Source of the DNA: Candidatus Zixiibacteriota bacterium
GTDB taxonomy: Bacteria; Zixibacteria; MSB-5A5; GN15; FEB-12
Direction: 5' to 3'
Assembly (NCBI GenBank): GCA_023132995.1
Contig: JAGLXI010000325.1
Span: 1 to 5,518 of the forward strand
Length of the DNA: 5,518 nucleotides
Shown: positions 1-5,518 of the stretch, piece after piece
Layout of the letters: every line of letters starts with the position of its first letter
How positions within the stretch are numbered: the first letter of the stretch is position 1
Translations under genes and position numbers: made by a program
The notes under the pieces: generated by a model
The model's input: the letters and a program-made list of their open reading frames with translations, nothing else
Database searches by the model: none
What the model was told of the DNA's origin: nothing

Positions 1-3000
1 GAATGCAATCGTGATCTTGTCAGCAAGTTCCACCTGCCCGACGAGCATCAGGAAGCGCACCAAGTATTTGTAGCCAATCACGAAACTGTAGCGTCGGCGC
101 CGGTAGTATGGAGCGGGCACCGACGTGTCCTTGATGTATTGGCGCCAGCGATCCGGATAGTGCTTCGCGGCGAGTCTAAGCCGCGTCATTATCTCGATCT
201 CTGACGTGTAGTAGCTATTCCAGCCATGGCGATGAATGTGGACTTTGACCAGCCACGGGTATGCAGCGTCCTTGCCCTCGACCGCGAGGCTCACAAGGAA
301 GGCTTGGTATAGGGTTTCCTCGGCACCGTAGGTTGTTTCGCTCGTCTCGAAGTAGGAGAGGATCGATTTCAGAGCGTGCGATGCTTTGCCCTGGTTCTTC
401 CAGTGATGGAGCCACTTTACCATGAATTCCTCGCGGCTCCTGTAATGAACAGCCGCAGCTGCTTTGACAACCGCGGCGAAATCCTTATAGCCGAACGATG
501 TGGGGTCGACCTTAGCAGCCTCTTTCTCCCGCTCGGAAAGCTCCTCTTCCTTTGTTATTTTGATTTCCCGAGCTTTTGGCGAGCGGCCGAGAAATGCATT
601 CCGACTATCGATGAGCTCACGGGCGGCAGGTTCATTGACCGCACGGTCCTCGAGAGCCCCCAGGGTTCGCTCGTCAAGGAATGTTCGGGATAGTGCGGCA
701 CCTTCCGGGGATTCGAGATCCATCACCTTCGCGAGTTCGATCAGGCACTCGTCGGCATAGGAATAATCGTCGGTCGAGAGGTAATGTTTGTAAAGAGAGG
801 GCAGCCGATCGGGCGCAACTTTCGCCACGACTTCGATAAGCTCAGATCGCACGTGATTCGTCTCGTCGCCGTCCGTAAATTCCGTAATCATCTCGATGAT
901 TGGAACGAGCGTATCGATGTGTGCCCGCGCGACGGCCGGTTTCTTCACGTTCAACTCGACAACTGCATCGAGCACATCCATCGCGTGGAGGTCTTTTCGC
1001 CAGCCATAGCCGACAAGGCATTCTGCAGCGTGCGCCAGAAACTCGGCCTGTCTTCCGTCCTCATAGAGGAGCGCCAAGTTCGCGAGTTCTGTCCAACGCC
1101 CTGAACGCTCGTTGAACTGCGTCACATTCGCTGAAAGAGCTTTCGCCTCGTCGGTGAGAATCGCCGCCGCACCGCCCTTATCAAGGAGAGGAATCCTGTC
1201 GCCCACATTGCGTGTCACCCAGATTGTGTCAGACCAATGGGCGGATTGGCGCGCTATGCTCAGCTCCGAGGCCGGCACCTTCGTATTACCGGGATCGGAA
1301 AGCCCAAGGAAATGCAGGTCTACGGCGATGCGTCGGAGAGCCTCGTTGAATGCCCGGTACTGTGCAGATTCTCTTTCAGGAGCTGGACCCCACAGGACAG
1401 GCTTGACATCAGCAGCCTTGGCGTAGACGGCCGAGAAGGTGAGAACGAGCCGGCCTCCCGCAATGTCCCGTGCAATCTCCTCGAGCTTTGCCATACCCTG
1501 CGGTAACCACCCCAGATCTGCGTCACCGAGCCCCGGATGGATTATAGAGTAATCGCCTCCTTTCGCGCAAAAACCTACATACAGAGCGGTCCAGAACACC
1601 TCGTAGAAAAAGGACGTGATATCCTCGTTCTCACCGAGTGAATAGTGCTCGCGGATGAGGTTGTTGGGCACCGGAGGGATATGCACTTTTATCTTTGCGT
1701 CCCGATCGCGCCATATGAAAAAGCATGCAGCAAAGGCAGAGAGGGACTCGTTACCGAGAGGGACGAGTTCTCTGACATCCGCGCCTTTGAAACTGCCCGC
1801 CCGAATGAGCGCGTCATGGATCAATCGCCGGTGATCCTTCCACTTGGCGCCTTTTATCGTCTTGCGGACAAGCTGAAGCCCGTCGATGTTTTGCGCATCA
1901 TCTAGCAGACGGATGAACCTCGAGACATGGGGCTCTGACTTCCTGAAACCACGCGCATAATTTAGCGTACAACGCACTGTATCCTTATCCATCAGCGCAC
2001 TCACCGAGAGGAGGTGATCCGAAAGCTCCGTGAATTCTCGCTCGGGGCGGTGCCTCAGCGCGATCCATGCGTTGACGCGGCGAGCCAGTTCGCTCAAGCA
2101 CGCTGGAAAGATCTGGGAGGACATTTCTTTTGGGCTGAGGTAGGCCAGCTGTGTCACTTCGCTGTCAGTCAAGCCGTGGATGTCATCGAGAAGGTTCAGC
2201 GTTTGCTGGCGGTTGTCGGAAACTGCCAGTGCAGCCGCTCGGTAAATGGCAAAATCGTACGATTGAAACTCGCGCGCGTTTGAAACGCGGGTCTTAAGAC
2301 TGCGAAGGGCTACTGTTCGCGGCAAGTCTCCGTCTTTGAAGGTCTTCGCTTCCGCAGCGGCGAGGATATTTTCAATCTGCTGATCGGGCCAGCCCTTCGC
2401 GAGGGACTCGACGACCCAATCCCGCGTTGTACCTGCGAGCAAATCCTTGAAATCGCCTGCCTGCGCCCTTGCGAGCCATAGCCAGCCCCATCGCCAGTAT
2501 TCAGGCGCATCATTCGCGAGCCAGTTGATGATCTTCGGCAGGAGCGCTTGATAGCTTTCCGCATGGTCATCCCGCTCCCGCACCCATGCGAAGATGCTCG
2601 AGTGGAAAGGGACCATGCCGGCATTGCGCGGCTCCAAAAGGTGGTCGATCTGGCTGAAGTCCCCTAGCACCTGCCTTATGCCGAGGCTTGGCCAGAAGAA
2701 GTCCGATCCCGCGAGCATGTGGAGGGCGTTCTTGGCATCCGCACTTAGGCGAGCCCAGAGTCCCCGATAGTAGCCGCGGATATCACCATCCGGACACGGC
2801 GGGAGCAACTGAATTGCCTCAGCAGACGTTGGGCGGCCTGCGCGTATAAGACCCTCATATGCGTAAATCAAATGCAGCGGGTGGCCCTGGCTAATATCGA
2901 AAAACGCTCCCGCGATCTCGTTGATCATTTGGGAACGCCGCTCGGGAGTCGGATCAAACCGGAGGATGAGTGGCCGCGCCTTGTCCTGCTGCACGACCCA

Positions 3001-4311
3001 GCAATGGACCGCGACCTCGTCCATGCGCGGAATCTCGATCCAGTCATCGCCATTCGCGATCGTCAGCAGCTTGCCGGGCAGCTGCTCGTCAGGGACGCGC
3101 TGCGTTCCGACGATAAGACTGACATTTGGCGGCAACGGGAGCAGCTCGTTGAAGAGGTGATTGAGTTGGTCGACGCGCTGCGTGTCGCGCCAAACGTGAT
3201 CGAGCCCATCGACGACGATGAAGAGTCGCTGACCTTTGGCGGCGAGGTTAGCCGCGACAATCCCGATGGCGGACCGCAACTTGTTGGTATCTTCCTCGAC
3301 GCCTGCCATGGCTTCAGGATAGCGCACATAGAGCTGATCCATAAGCGAGGTCGAAATCTCGATGAAAGAGATACGGTTGGAACTCGAGTCCTCTGCCGAC
3401 AAAAAGTAATGGTGTCGCGTGACGGCTGCGCCTTCCTTTTGAAGCTCCTGCGTCAGATAGCTGAGGTAGGTGCTCTTCCCGCATCCGGGCGTTCCCCAAA
3501 GGATCGTGATCGGATTGCCGTCCTTCGTGATGCGTGCAAGAAAGGTCTTGTCGAAGGCCTCGCTTGGCGGGCTGTAGCCGTCGGGGACGATAAAATCCTG
3601 TCGGATAGGTTGCGGGCGGCGCTTCGTTATGAGCTGCACAACATGCTCCCGCAGAATACGTCCATCGGGCTCCGGCTGGTTCCGGTATATCGCCCAACGC
3701 CGCACATGGTGGCGGAAGACGAGCCAGCCCGGCGAATCCGTGTCCGTAGGCACAAGTTGATCGCGCAAATAGCTTTCGTATTCGTCTAGGTCCGGCATAC
3801 CTCCCAAGAAATCGAAGGTACTGAAGAAGGTCTTGGCCTCGGCGGCGCCTCCGCACGCGCTCTCAACTGACTCGCGAATTTCCTTTGTTAGGCGGTCAAG
3901 GTCGACCCGCATGCCCTTCAGGCACTTGGCAAACTCCGCAGACGGTATGCGGTTTGTTTTAAGGCCAGCACTGTGGATTGGACCCATCGCGGCGACACGG
4001 GCAAGGGACTTCGCCCACTTTTCGAGCATCGAGGTCCCTTTTTTAGTTTTGTCGAGAAGCCAGTCCCAATCCAGCTCGTAGCGGCCGGAGTCGACCGTGA
4101 ACTTGACCTGTACGAACTCGTAGGAACCATCCTTACATGCAGCCACAACGTCGTCGAGCGCTCGGTAATCCGTGTCGTCCGCCTCGAGCAGCACCCACGC
4201 GTAGAGTTCAGGGTCTCGGTACTGGCGAATAAGCACCTCGATGCCGACGAGGTCTTGGTACTCGTAACCTGCTCTTATTATCGCGGCGGGTTTTATCTGG
4301 ACTTTTGCCAT
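1..4311 (-). CDS. Cap4/DUF4297-type nuclease fused to a STAND (NACHT-like) NTPase, Avs-like antiphage protein (3' end missing)
   Basis: One uninterrupted minus-strand frame of 1437 codons runs off the left edge without a stop. I read it codon by codon. Residues about 14-90 look like a Cap4/DUF4297 dsDNA nuclease: GYEYQDL at 15-21, acidic E43, D53-D54 and Q68-V-K70, fitting the E..D..(E/Q)xK core of PD-(D/E)xK enzymes. Residues about 100-260 resemble the helical part of DUF4297 proteins. The NTPase has Walker A GTPGCGKST (273-281), Walker B IVVDGLD with D368 and D371, and a sensor-like SLIVGTQR ending near 405. A winged-helix-like stretch follows (about 505-575, with HSSIFAWV near 571). The rest is mainly helical without a recognised domain, with a charged segment near 1235-1270. 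Known Avs proteins of this layout sense a phage protein through the C-terminal half, oligomerise, and cut DNA. Applying that role here is inference, and the Avs subtype is not resolved. ATG 4311 is preferred over ATG 4317 because AAGG lies 7 bases before it. Confidence 0.85.
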   Translation of the reverse strand, partial: MAKVQIKPAAIIRAGYEYQDLVGIEVLIRQYRDPELYAWVLLEADDTDYRALDDVVAACKDGSYEFVQVKFTVDSGRYELDWDWLLDKTKKGTSMLEKWAKSLARVAAMGPIHSAGLKTNRIPSAEFAKCLKGMRVDLDRLTKEIRESVESACGGAAEAKTFFSTFDFLGGMPDLDEYESYLRDQLVPTDTDSPGWLVFRHHVRRWAIYRNQPEPDGRILREHVVQLITKRRPQPIRQDFIVPDGYSPPSEAFDKTFLARITKDGNPITILWGTPGCGKSTYLSYLTQELQKEGAAVTRHHYFLSAEDSSSNRISFIEISTSLMDQLYVRYPEAMAGVEEDTNKLRSAIGIVAANLAAKGQRLFIVVDGLDHVWRDTQRVDQLNHLFNELLPLPPNVSLIVGTQRVPDEQLPGKLLTIANGDDWIEIPRMDEVAVHCWVVQQDKARPLILRFDPTPERRSQMINEIAGAFFDISQGHPLHLIYAYEGLIRAGRPTSAEAIQLLPPCPDGDIRGYYRGLWARLSADAKNALHMLAGSDFFWPSLGIRQVLGDFSQIDHLLEPRNAGMVPFHSSIFAWVRERDDHAESYQALLPKIINWLANDAPEYWRWGWLWLARAQAGDFKDLLAGTTRDWVVESLAKGWPDQQIENILAAAEAKTFKDGDLPRTVALRSLKTRVSNAREFQSYDFAIYRAAALAVSDNRQQTLNLLDDIHGLTDSEVTQLAYLSPKEMSSQIFPACLSELARRVNAWIALRHRPEREFTELSDHLLSVSALMDKDTVRCTLNYARGFRKSEPHVSRFIRLLDDAQNIDGLQLVRKTIKGAKWKDHRRLIHDALIRAGSFKGADVRELVPLGNESLSAFAACFFIWRDRDAKIKVHIPPVPNNLIREHYSLGENEDITSFFYEVFWTALYVGFCAKGGDYSIIHPGLGDADLGWLPQGMAKLEEIARDIAGGRLVLTFSAVYAKAADVKPVLWGPAPERESAQYRAFNEALRRIAVDLHFLGLSDPGNTKVPASELSIARQSAHWSDTIWVTRNVGDRIPLLDKGGAAAILTDEAKALSANVTQFNERSGRWTELANLALLYEDGRQAEFLAHAAECLVGYGWRKDLHAMDVLDAVVELNVKKPAVARAHIDTLVPIIEMITEFTDGDETNHVRSELIEVVAKVAPDRLPSLYKHYLSTDDYSYADECLIELAKVMDLESPEGAALSRTFLDERTLGALEDRAVNEPAARELIDSRNAFLGRSPKAREIKITKEEELSEREKEAAKVDPTSFGYKDFAAVVKAAAAVHYRSREEFMVKWLHHWKNQGKASHALKSILSYFETSETTYGAEETLYQAFLVSLAVEGKDAAYPWLVKVHIHRHGWNSYYTSEIEIMTRLRLAAKHYPDRWRQYIKDTSVPAPYYRRRRYSFVIGYKYLVRFLMLVGQVELADKITIAF

Positions 4312-4318
4312 CACCATA

Positions 4319-4322
4319 CCTT
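4319..4322 (-). promoter_or_regulatory. Ribosome-binding site deciding the start of the nuclease-STAND gene
   Basis: Minus-strand AAGG is followed by 7 bases (TATGGTG) and then ATG at 4311. Two in-frame starts compete: ATG at 4317, only one base after AAGG and so too close, and GTG at 4314. Spacing favours 4311, giving a protein that begins MAKVQIKPA. Confidence 0.55.
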
Positions 4323-4364
4323 GCCGTAACTATGGCCTGCTGACGGTTCCGTGAAAATCCCTAT

Positions 4365-4427
4365 GCCCAACGGCAGCCATAACAGGCGCGAAGCTTGCGG
4401 AGCGTCCGGTTCATGACTTTGTTGGCT
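4365..4427 (-). other. attC-like integron recombination site (63 bp)
   Basis: On the minus strand the site begins with AGCCAAC (4427-4421; R'' consensus RYYYAAC, 6 of 7) and ends with GTTGGGC (4371-4365; R' consensus GTTRRRY, 7 of 7). The ends pair through CCAAC/GTTGG. A short unpaired spacer follows on each side (about 4372-4375 and 4418-4420). Then comes an interrupted stem: CAT with ATG (4378-4380/4413-4415), AAC with GTT (4381-4383/4409-4411), GG with CC (4385-4386/4406-4407) and CGC with GCG (4387-4389/4402-4404). Single unpaired bases at 4412 and 4405, and a larger bulge at 4399-4401, all lie on the same arm, as the extrahelical bases of attC do. The tip contains AAGCTT. Length, polarity and position at the gene's 3' end all fit attC, which is recognised as a folded single strand by IntI integrase. 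No integrase is in view, so this rests on structure alone. Confidence 0.66.
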
Positions 4428-5238
4428 GTTCAATTGCTCTCTGGATCGTTATTCGGTACTTCTCGGAGTGCTTCCTTGCCCGAAAGAAACTCAACGGTGG
4501 GCCCTGCCGGTGTTGGGCCCACTCAAGGATCCGCTCGCAGTCGCTTGGATCAGACTCGCAACCGAATATCACCCCAGAGAGAGCCTCGGAAGGGAGCTGC
4601 AGGAGGCCCTGTTCCGTTTGCGTGAAGAGGGCCATAAGCCGCCATTCGTTTTCGTAGCTCCAGCGAGTTGATTTGCGGAAGAGGAAAAGCTCGGCAAGAC
4701 CTTCGCCTTCGTGTGCCGCAACTTCCTTGAGTGTTGGATATCCGTCCATGTACTGAACGCACTTGCAGATGAAGCTCTCAGTTAAGACACGCTTTCGGAA
4801 CTGAACGCAGAATCCACGGTGGCCATCGGCGTAGTGCGCCCACATCAGGAGGTCTTCGGGATATTCGTCTCGAGGTGACTGAAAGAAACAAAGGATTCCA
4901 TTCTCGTCCAGTTCTGCGACGTGGAACTCAGTGTAGCGGCGACGCAGATGCTCAATCGCTCGGTCCGGGTCTGACTCGGCCACCCGCATGGCGGCCTCGG
5001 CGAGCACACGTGCTTGGGGGCCGCCGTATTTGATAATCGTACTTTCAAGAAATTCCCAAAGGTCGTCAGTTGTAGCGTCCGTGACGCTGAAAAGTGTCTT
5101 GCAGTCAAAAGGGTCGTTCAGGCGAGAGGGACGAGAAAGCTGTACCTTGCTGTCCTGTACGAGCAACCGAAGGCGCTCCCAGTATCTCTCGACGTCCCCC
5201 GGAGGGGAGATGAAGCGGTATAGAAATTCGTTGCTCAT
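4411..5238 (-). CDS. DUF2971 domain protein (275 aa), function unknown
   Basis: The protein is complete and spans the whole DUF2971 pattern: LYRF at 6-9, RLNDPFDC at 39-46, CFFQS at 117-121, LMWAHYADGHRGFCVQF at 131-147, K189 and W193-SYENEWRL to 201, and VIFGC at 223-227. No signal peptide or membrane segment is seen, so it is probably cytoplasmic. DUF2971 proteins are widespread and often found in accessory regions, but I know of no established biochemical activity. Conserved R8, H135-Y136 and E196/E198 invite comparison with Arg/His-Tyr-Glu catalytic sets such as those of ADP-ribosyltransferases, which is speculation. ATG 5238 is chosen because family proteins begin just before LYR(F/Y) and because it lies 18 bases inside the proposed cassette. 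In-frame ATGs at 5274 and 5292 would add 12 or 18 residues. The last five codons and stop lie within the attC-like site. The gene ends 99 bases before the start of the nuclease-STAND gene. Confidence 0.87.
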   Translation of the reverse strand: MSNEFLYRFISPPGDVERYWERLRLLVQDSKVQLSRPSRLNDPFDCKTLFSVTDATTDDLWEFLESTIIKYGGPQARVLAEAAMRVAESDPDRAIEHLRRRYTEFHVAELDENGILCFFQSPRDEYPEDLLMWAHYADGHRGFCVQFRKRVLTESFICKCVQYMDGYPTLKEVAAHEGEGLAELFLFRKSTRWSYENEWRLMALFTQTEQGLLQLPSEALSGVIFGCESDPSDCERILEWAQHRQGPPLSFFRARKHSEKYRITIQRAIEQPTKS

Positions 5239-5246
5239 CTCATTCC
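5239..5246 (-). promoter_or_regulatory. Weak ribosome-binding site for the DUF2971 gene
   Basis: Minus-strand GGAATGAG directly precedes ATG 5238, with GGA centred about 7 bases upstream. It is a poor match. A better motif, AGGAG at 5305-5309, lies 12 bases before the alternative ATG at 5292, a rather long spacing. Translation of the cassette gene may depend partly on ribosomes arriving from upstream. Confidence 0.3.
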
Positions 5247-5250
5247 GTGC

Positions 5251-5281
5251 AGCCAACGACAGGTGCAGTGACATGTTATGC
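5251..5281 (-). other. Shortened attC-like site upstream of the DUF2971 gene
   Basis: The minus strand reads GCATAAC (5281-5275), then a segment containing CACTGCACC, then GTTGGCT (5257-5251). GCATAAC and a CTGCACC-type arm resemble the first half of common attC sites, and GTTGGCT is an R'-like core (6 of 7). However, the total is only 31 bases, below the usual attC minimum of nearly 60, and no returning arm is present. It starts 16 bases after the stop of the preceding gene, where an attC would be expected. It could be an attC with an internal deletion, a secondary insertion site, or coincidence. Confidence 0.33.
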
Positions 5282-5297
5282 CGTATTTGCATCCCTA

Positions 5298-5518
5298 CTA
5301 TCGACTCCTAAATTCACCAAGTCGGGTACAGTCAACAAGCCGGTCCAATGTATTTGCTGTAAACACCTTGCCCCTGGTCGCAAGGATCATCTTCTTCATG
5401 TCTTCTCGGCGGACTCCGAAGCCACGACCGCCGATGCAGGCTATGACCTCATATTTCGGATTTTCTTCCGAACGACCGGAAAGACTCAATTCTCCGAGAT
5501 GTTGAATGCGCGTCACCT
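5298..5518 (-). CDS. Hypothetical protein, C-terminal part (5' end at or beyond the window edge)
   Basis: A minus-strand frame enters from the right edge and stops at TAG (5300-5298). At least 72 residues are visible. A GTG at 5516 could be its start, but only two bases precede it in the window, so no ribosome-binding site can be judged and a longer protein is equally possible. The sequence is soluble-looking and mixed, with YEVIACIGGRGFGV near residues 23-36, a basic helix around REDMKKM, and LDRLVDCTRLGEF close to the end. I do not recognise the family. Its compact C-terminus and the downstream spacing suggest a real gene rather than an antisense shadow: no competing gene lies opposite it. 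The stop lies five bases before an in-frame ATG (5292) of the next gene, or 16 bases before the attC-like remnant. Confidence 0.55.
   Translation of the reverse strand, partial: VTRIQHLGELSLSGRSEENPKYEVIACIGGRGFGVRREDMKKMILATRGKVFTANTLDRLVDCTRLGEFRSR

Larger units (their letters stand above)
4371..5256 (-). mobile_element. Putative integron gene cassette carrying the DUF2971 gene (886 bp)
   Basis: Integron cassettes run from the TT of one GTTRRRY core to the G of the next, with one gene and its attC at the 3' end. Here the upstream core is GTTGGCT (minus, 5257-5251), giving a start at 5256. The downstream core is GTTGGGC (4371-4365), giving an end at 4371. Inside are an 18-base leader, the DUF2971 gene and the attC-like site, with almost no spare DNA. 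The first bases of the cassette, joined to its final G, rebuild GTTGGCT. This is fully complementary to its own R'' box AGCCAAC at 4427-4421, and the match extends to 8 bases (plus-strand GTTGGCTG at 4421-4428 against CAGCCAAC at 5250-5257). Such agreement between the two ends is what a circularisable cassette should show. No promoter is evident inside it, which is usual for cassettes. An alternative is a chance pair of short inverted repeats around an ordinary operon gene. Confidence 0.55.

Noticed and set aside
376..2283. Several plus-strand frames of 70-106 codons at 376-693, 784-1104, 1112-1426, 1645-1905 and 2014-2283.
   Set aside because: All are antisense to the same continuous minus-strand frame, show no family resemblance and have no consistent ribosome-binding sites.
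2872..3789. A 305-codon open frame on the plus strand.
   Set aside because: It lies wholly antisense to the NTPase part of the minus-strand gene, whose Walker motifs and continuous frame are convincing. The translation has no recognisable domain, and long antisense frames are common opposite GC-rich coding DNA.
3314..3856. A 180-codon minus-strand frame overlapping the large gene in another frame.
   Set aside because: It is out of frame with the nuclease-STAND gene. It is low in complexity and rich in Arg, Pro and Ala, with no domain, so it is a shadow.
3973..4329. A 118-codon plus-strand frame opposite the nuclease domain.
   Set aside because: It is antisense to residues encoding the E43/D53/QVK nuclease core and has no recognisable content.
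4343..4352. A short inverted repeat ACGG-TT-CCGT in the leader of the STAND gene, a possible operator.
   Set aside because: The arms are only 4 bases long and there is no second copy. Chance explains it.
4329..4357. A possible promoter before the STAND gene (TTTCAC, 16 bases, CATAGT on the minus strand).
   Set aside because: Both boxes match consensus poorly, so it is not callable by eye.
4365..4427. The same palindrome read as a transcription terminator.
   Set aside because: The stem is interrupted by one-sided bulges and no T-run follows on the minus strand. The attC reading explains more of its structure.
4988..5311. A 107-codon plus-strand frame opposite the start of DUF2971.
   Set aside because: It is antisense to well-matched DUF2971 motifs, and its translation looks compositionally random.

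Overview
The window holds three minus-strand genes, and transcription runs from the high-coordinate end to the low-coordinate end. About four fifths of it is a single very large open frame (4311 down to base 1, running off the left edge). It encodes an N-terminal Cap4/DUF4297-type dsDNA nuclease domain, then a STAND/NACHT-like NTPase, then a long helical C-terminal half. This is the architecture of AVAST (Avs)-type antiphage NTPases with a nuclease effector. Upstream of it are a complete DUF2971-family gene (5238 to 4411) and the C-terminal part of an unrecognised gene (5518 to 5298). I saw no housekeeping gene, rRNA or tRNA, CRISPR array or transposase. The content is that of an accessory/defence region of a moderately GC-rich bacterium, plausibly a proteobacterium, but nothing here fixes the taxon.

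The least expected structure lies between the genes. The 63 bases at 4365-4427, read on the minus strand, have the organisation of an integron attC recombination site: an R''-like box (AGCCAAC), an imperfect hairpin whose unpaired extra bases all lie on one arm, and a consensus R' box (GTTGGGC, fitting GTTRRRY). The site sits at the 3' end of the DUF2971 gene and overlaps its stop codon, as cassette attC sites often do. At the other end of that gene, 18 bases before the preferred ATG, is GTTGGCT, the exact complement of the R'' box. That pairing is expected if the first bases of a cassette complete its own attC when it circularises. I therefore propose that 5256-4371 (886 bp) is an integron-type gene cassette carrying DUF2971. 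Just upstream, at 5281-5251, is a 31-base sequence that looks like a shrunken attC (GCATAAC ... GTTGGCT). It lies 16 bases after the stop of the third gene.

Layout, left to right: 1-4311 nuclease-STAND gene (minus, 3' end missing); 4312-4364 leader with an AAGG ribosome-binding site; 4365-4427 attC-like site; 4411-5238 DUF2971 gene; 5251-5281 attC-like remnant; 5298-5518 C-terminal fragment of an unknown gene. The functional reading, by inference, is a defence locus. A self-contained phage-sensing nuclease NTPase sits directly behind a cassette-borne DUF2971 protein of unknown activity, which may be an independent cargo gene rather than a partner. No integrase is visible, so the integron link rests on the site structure alone.
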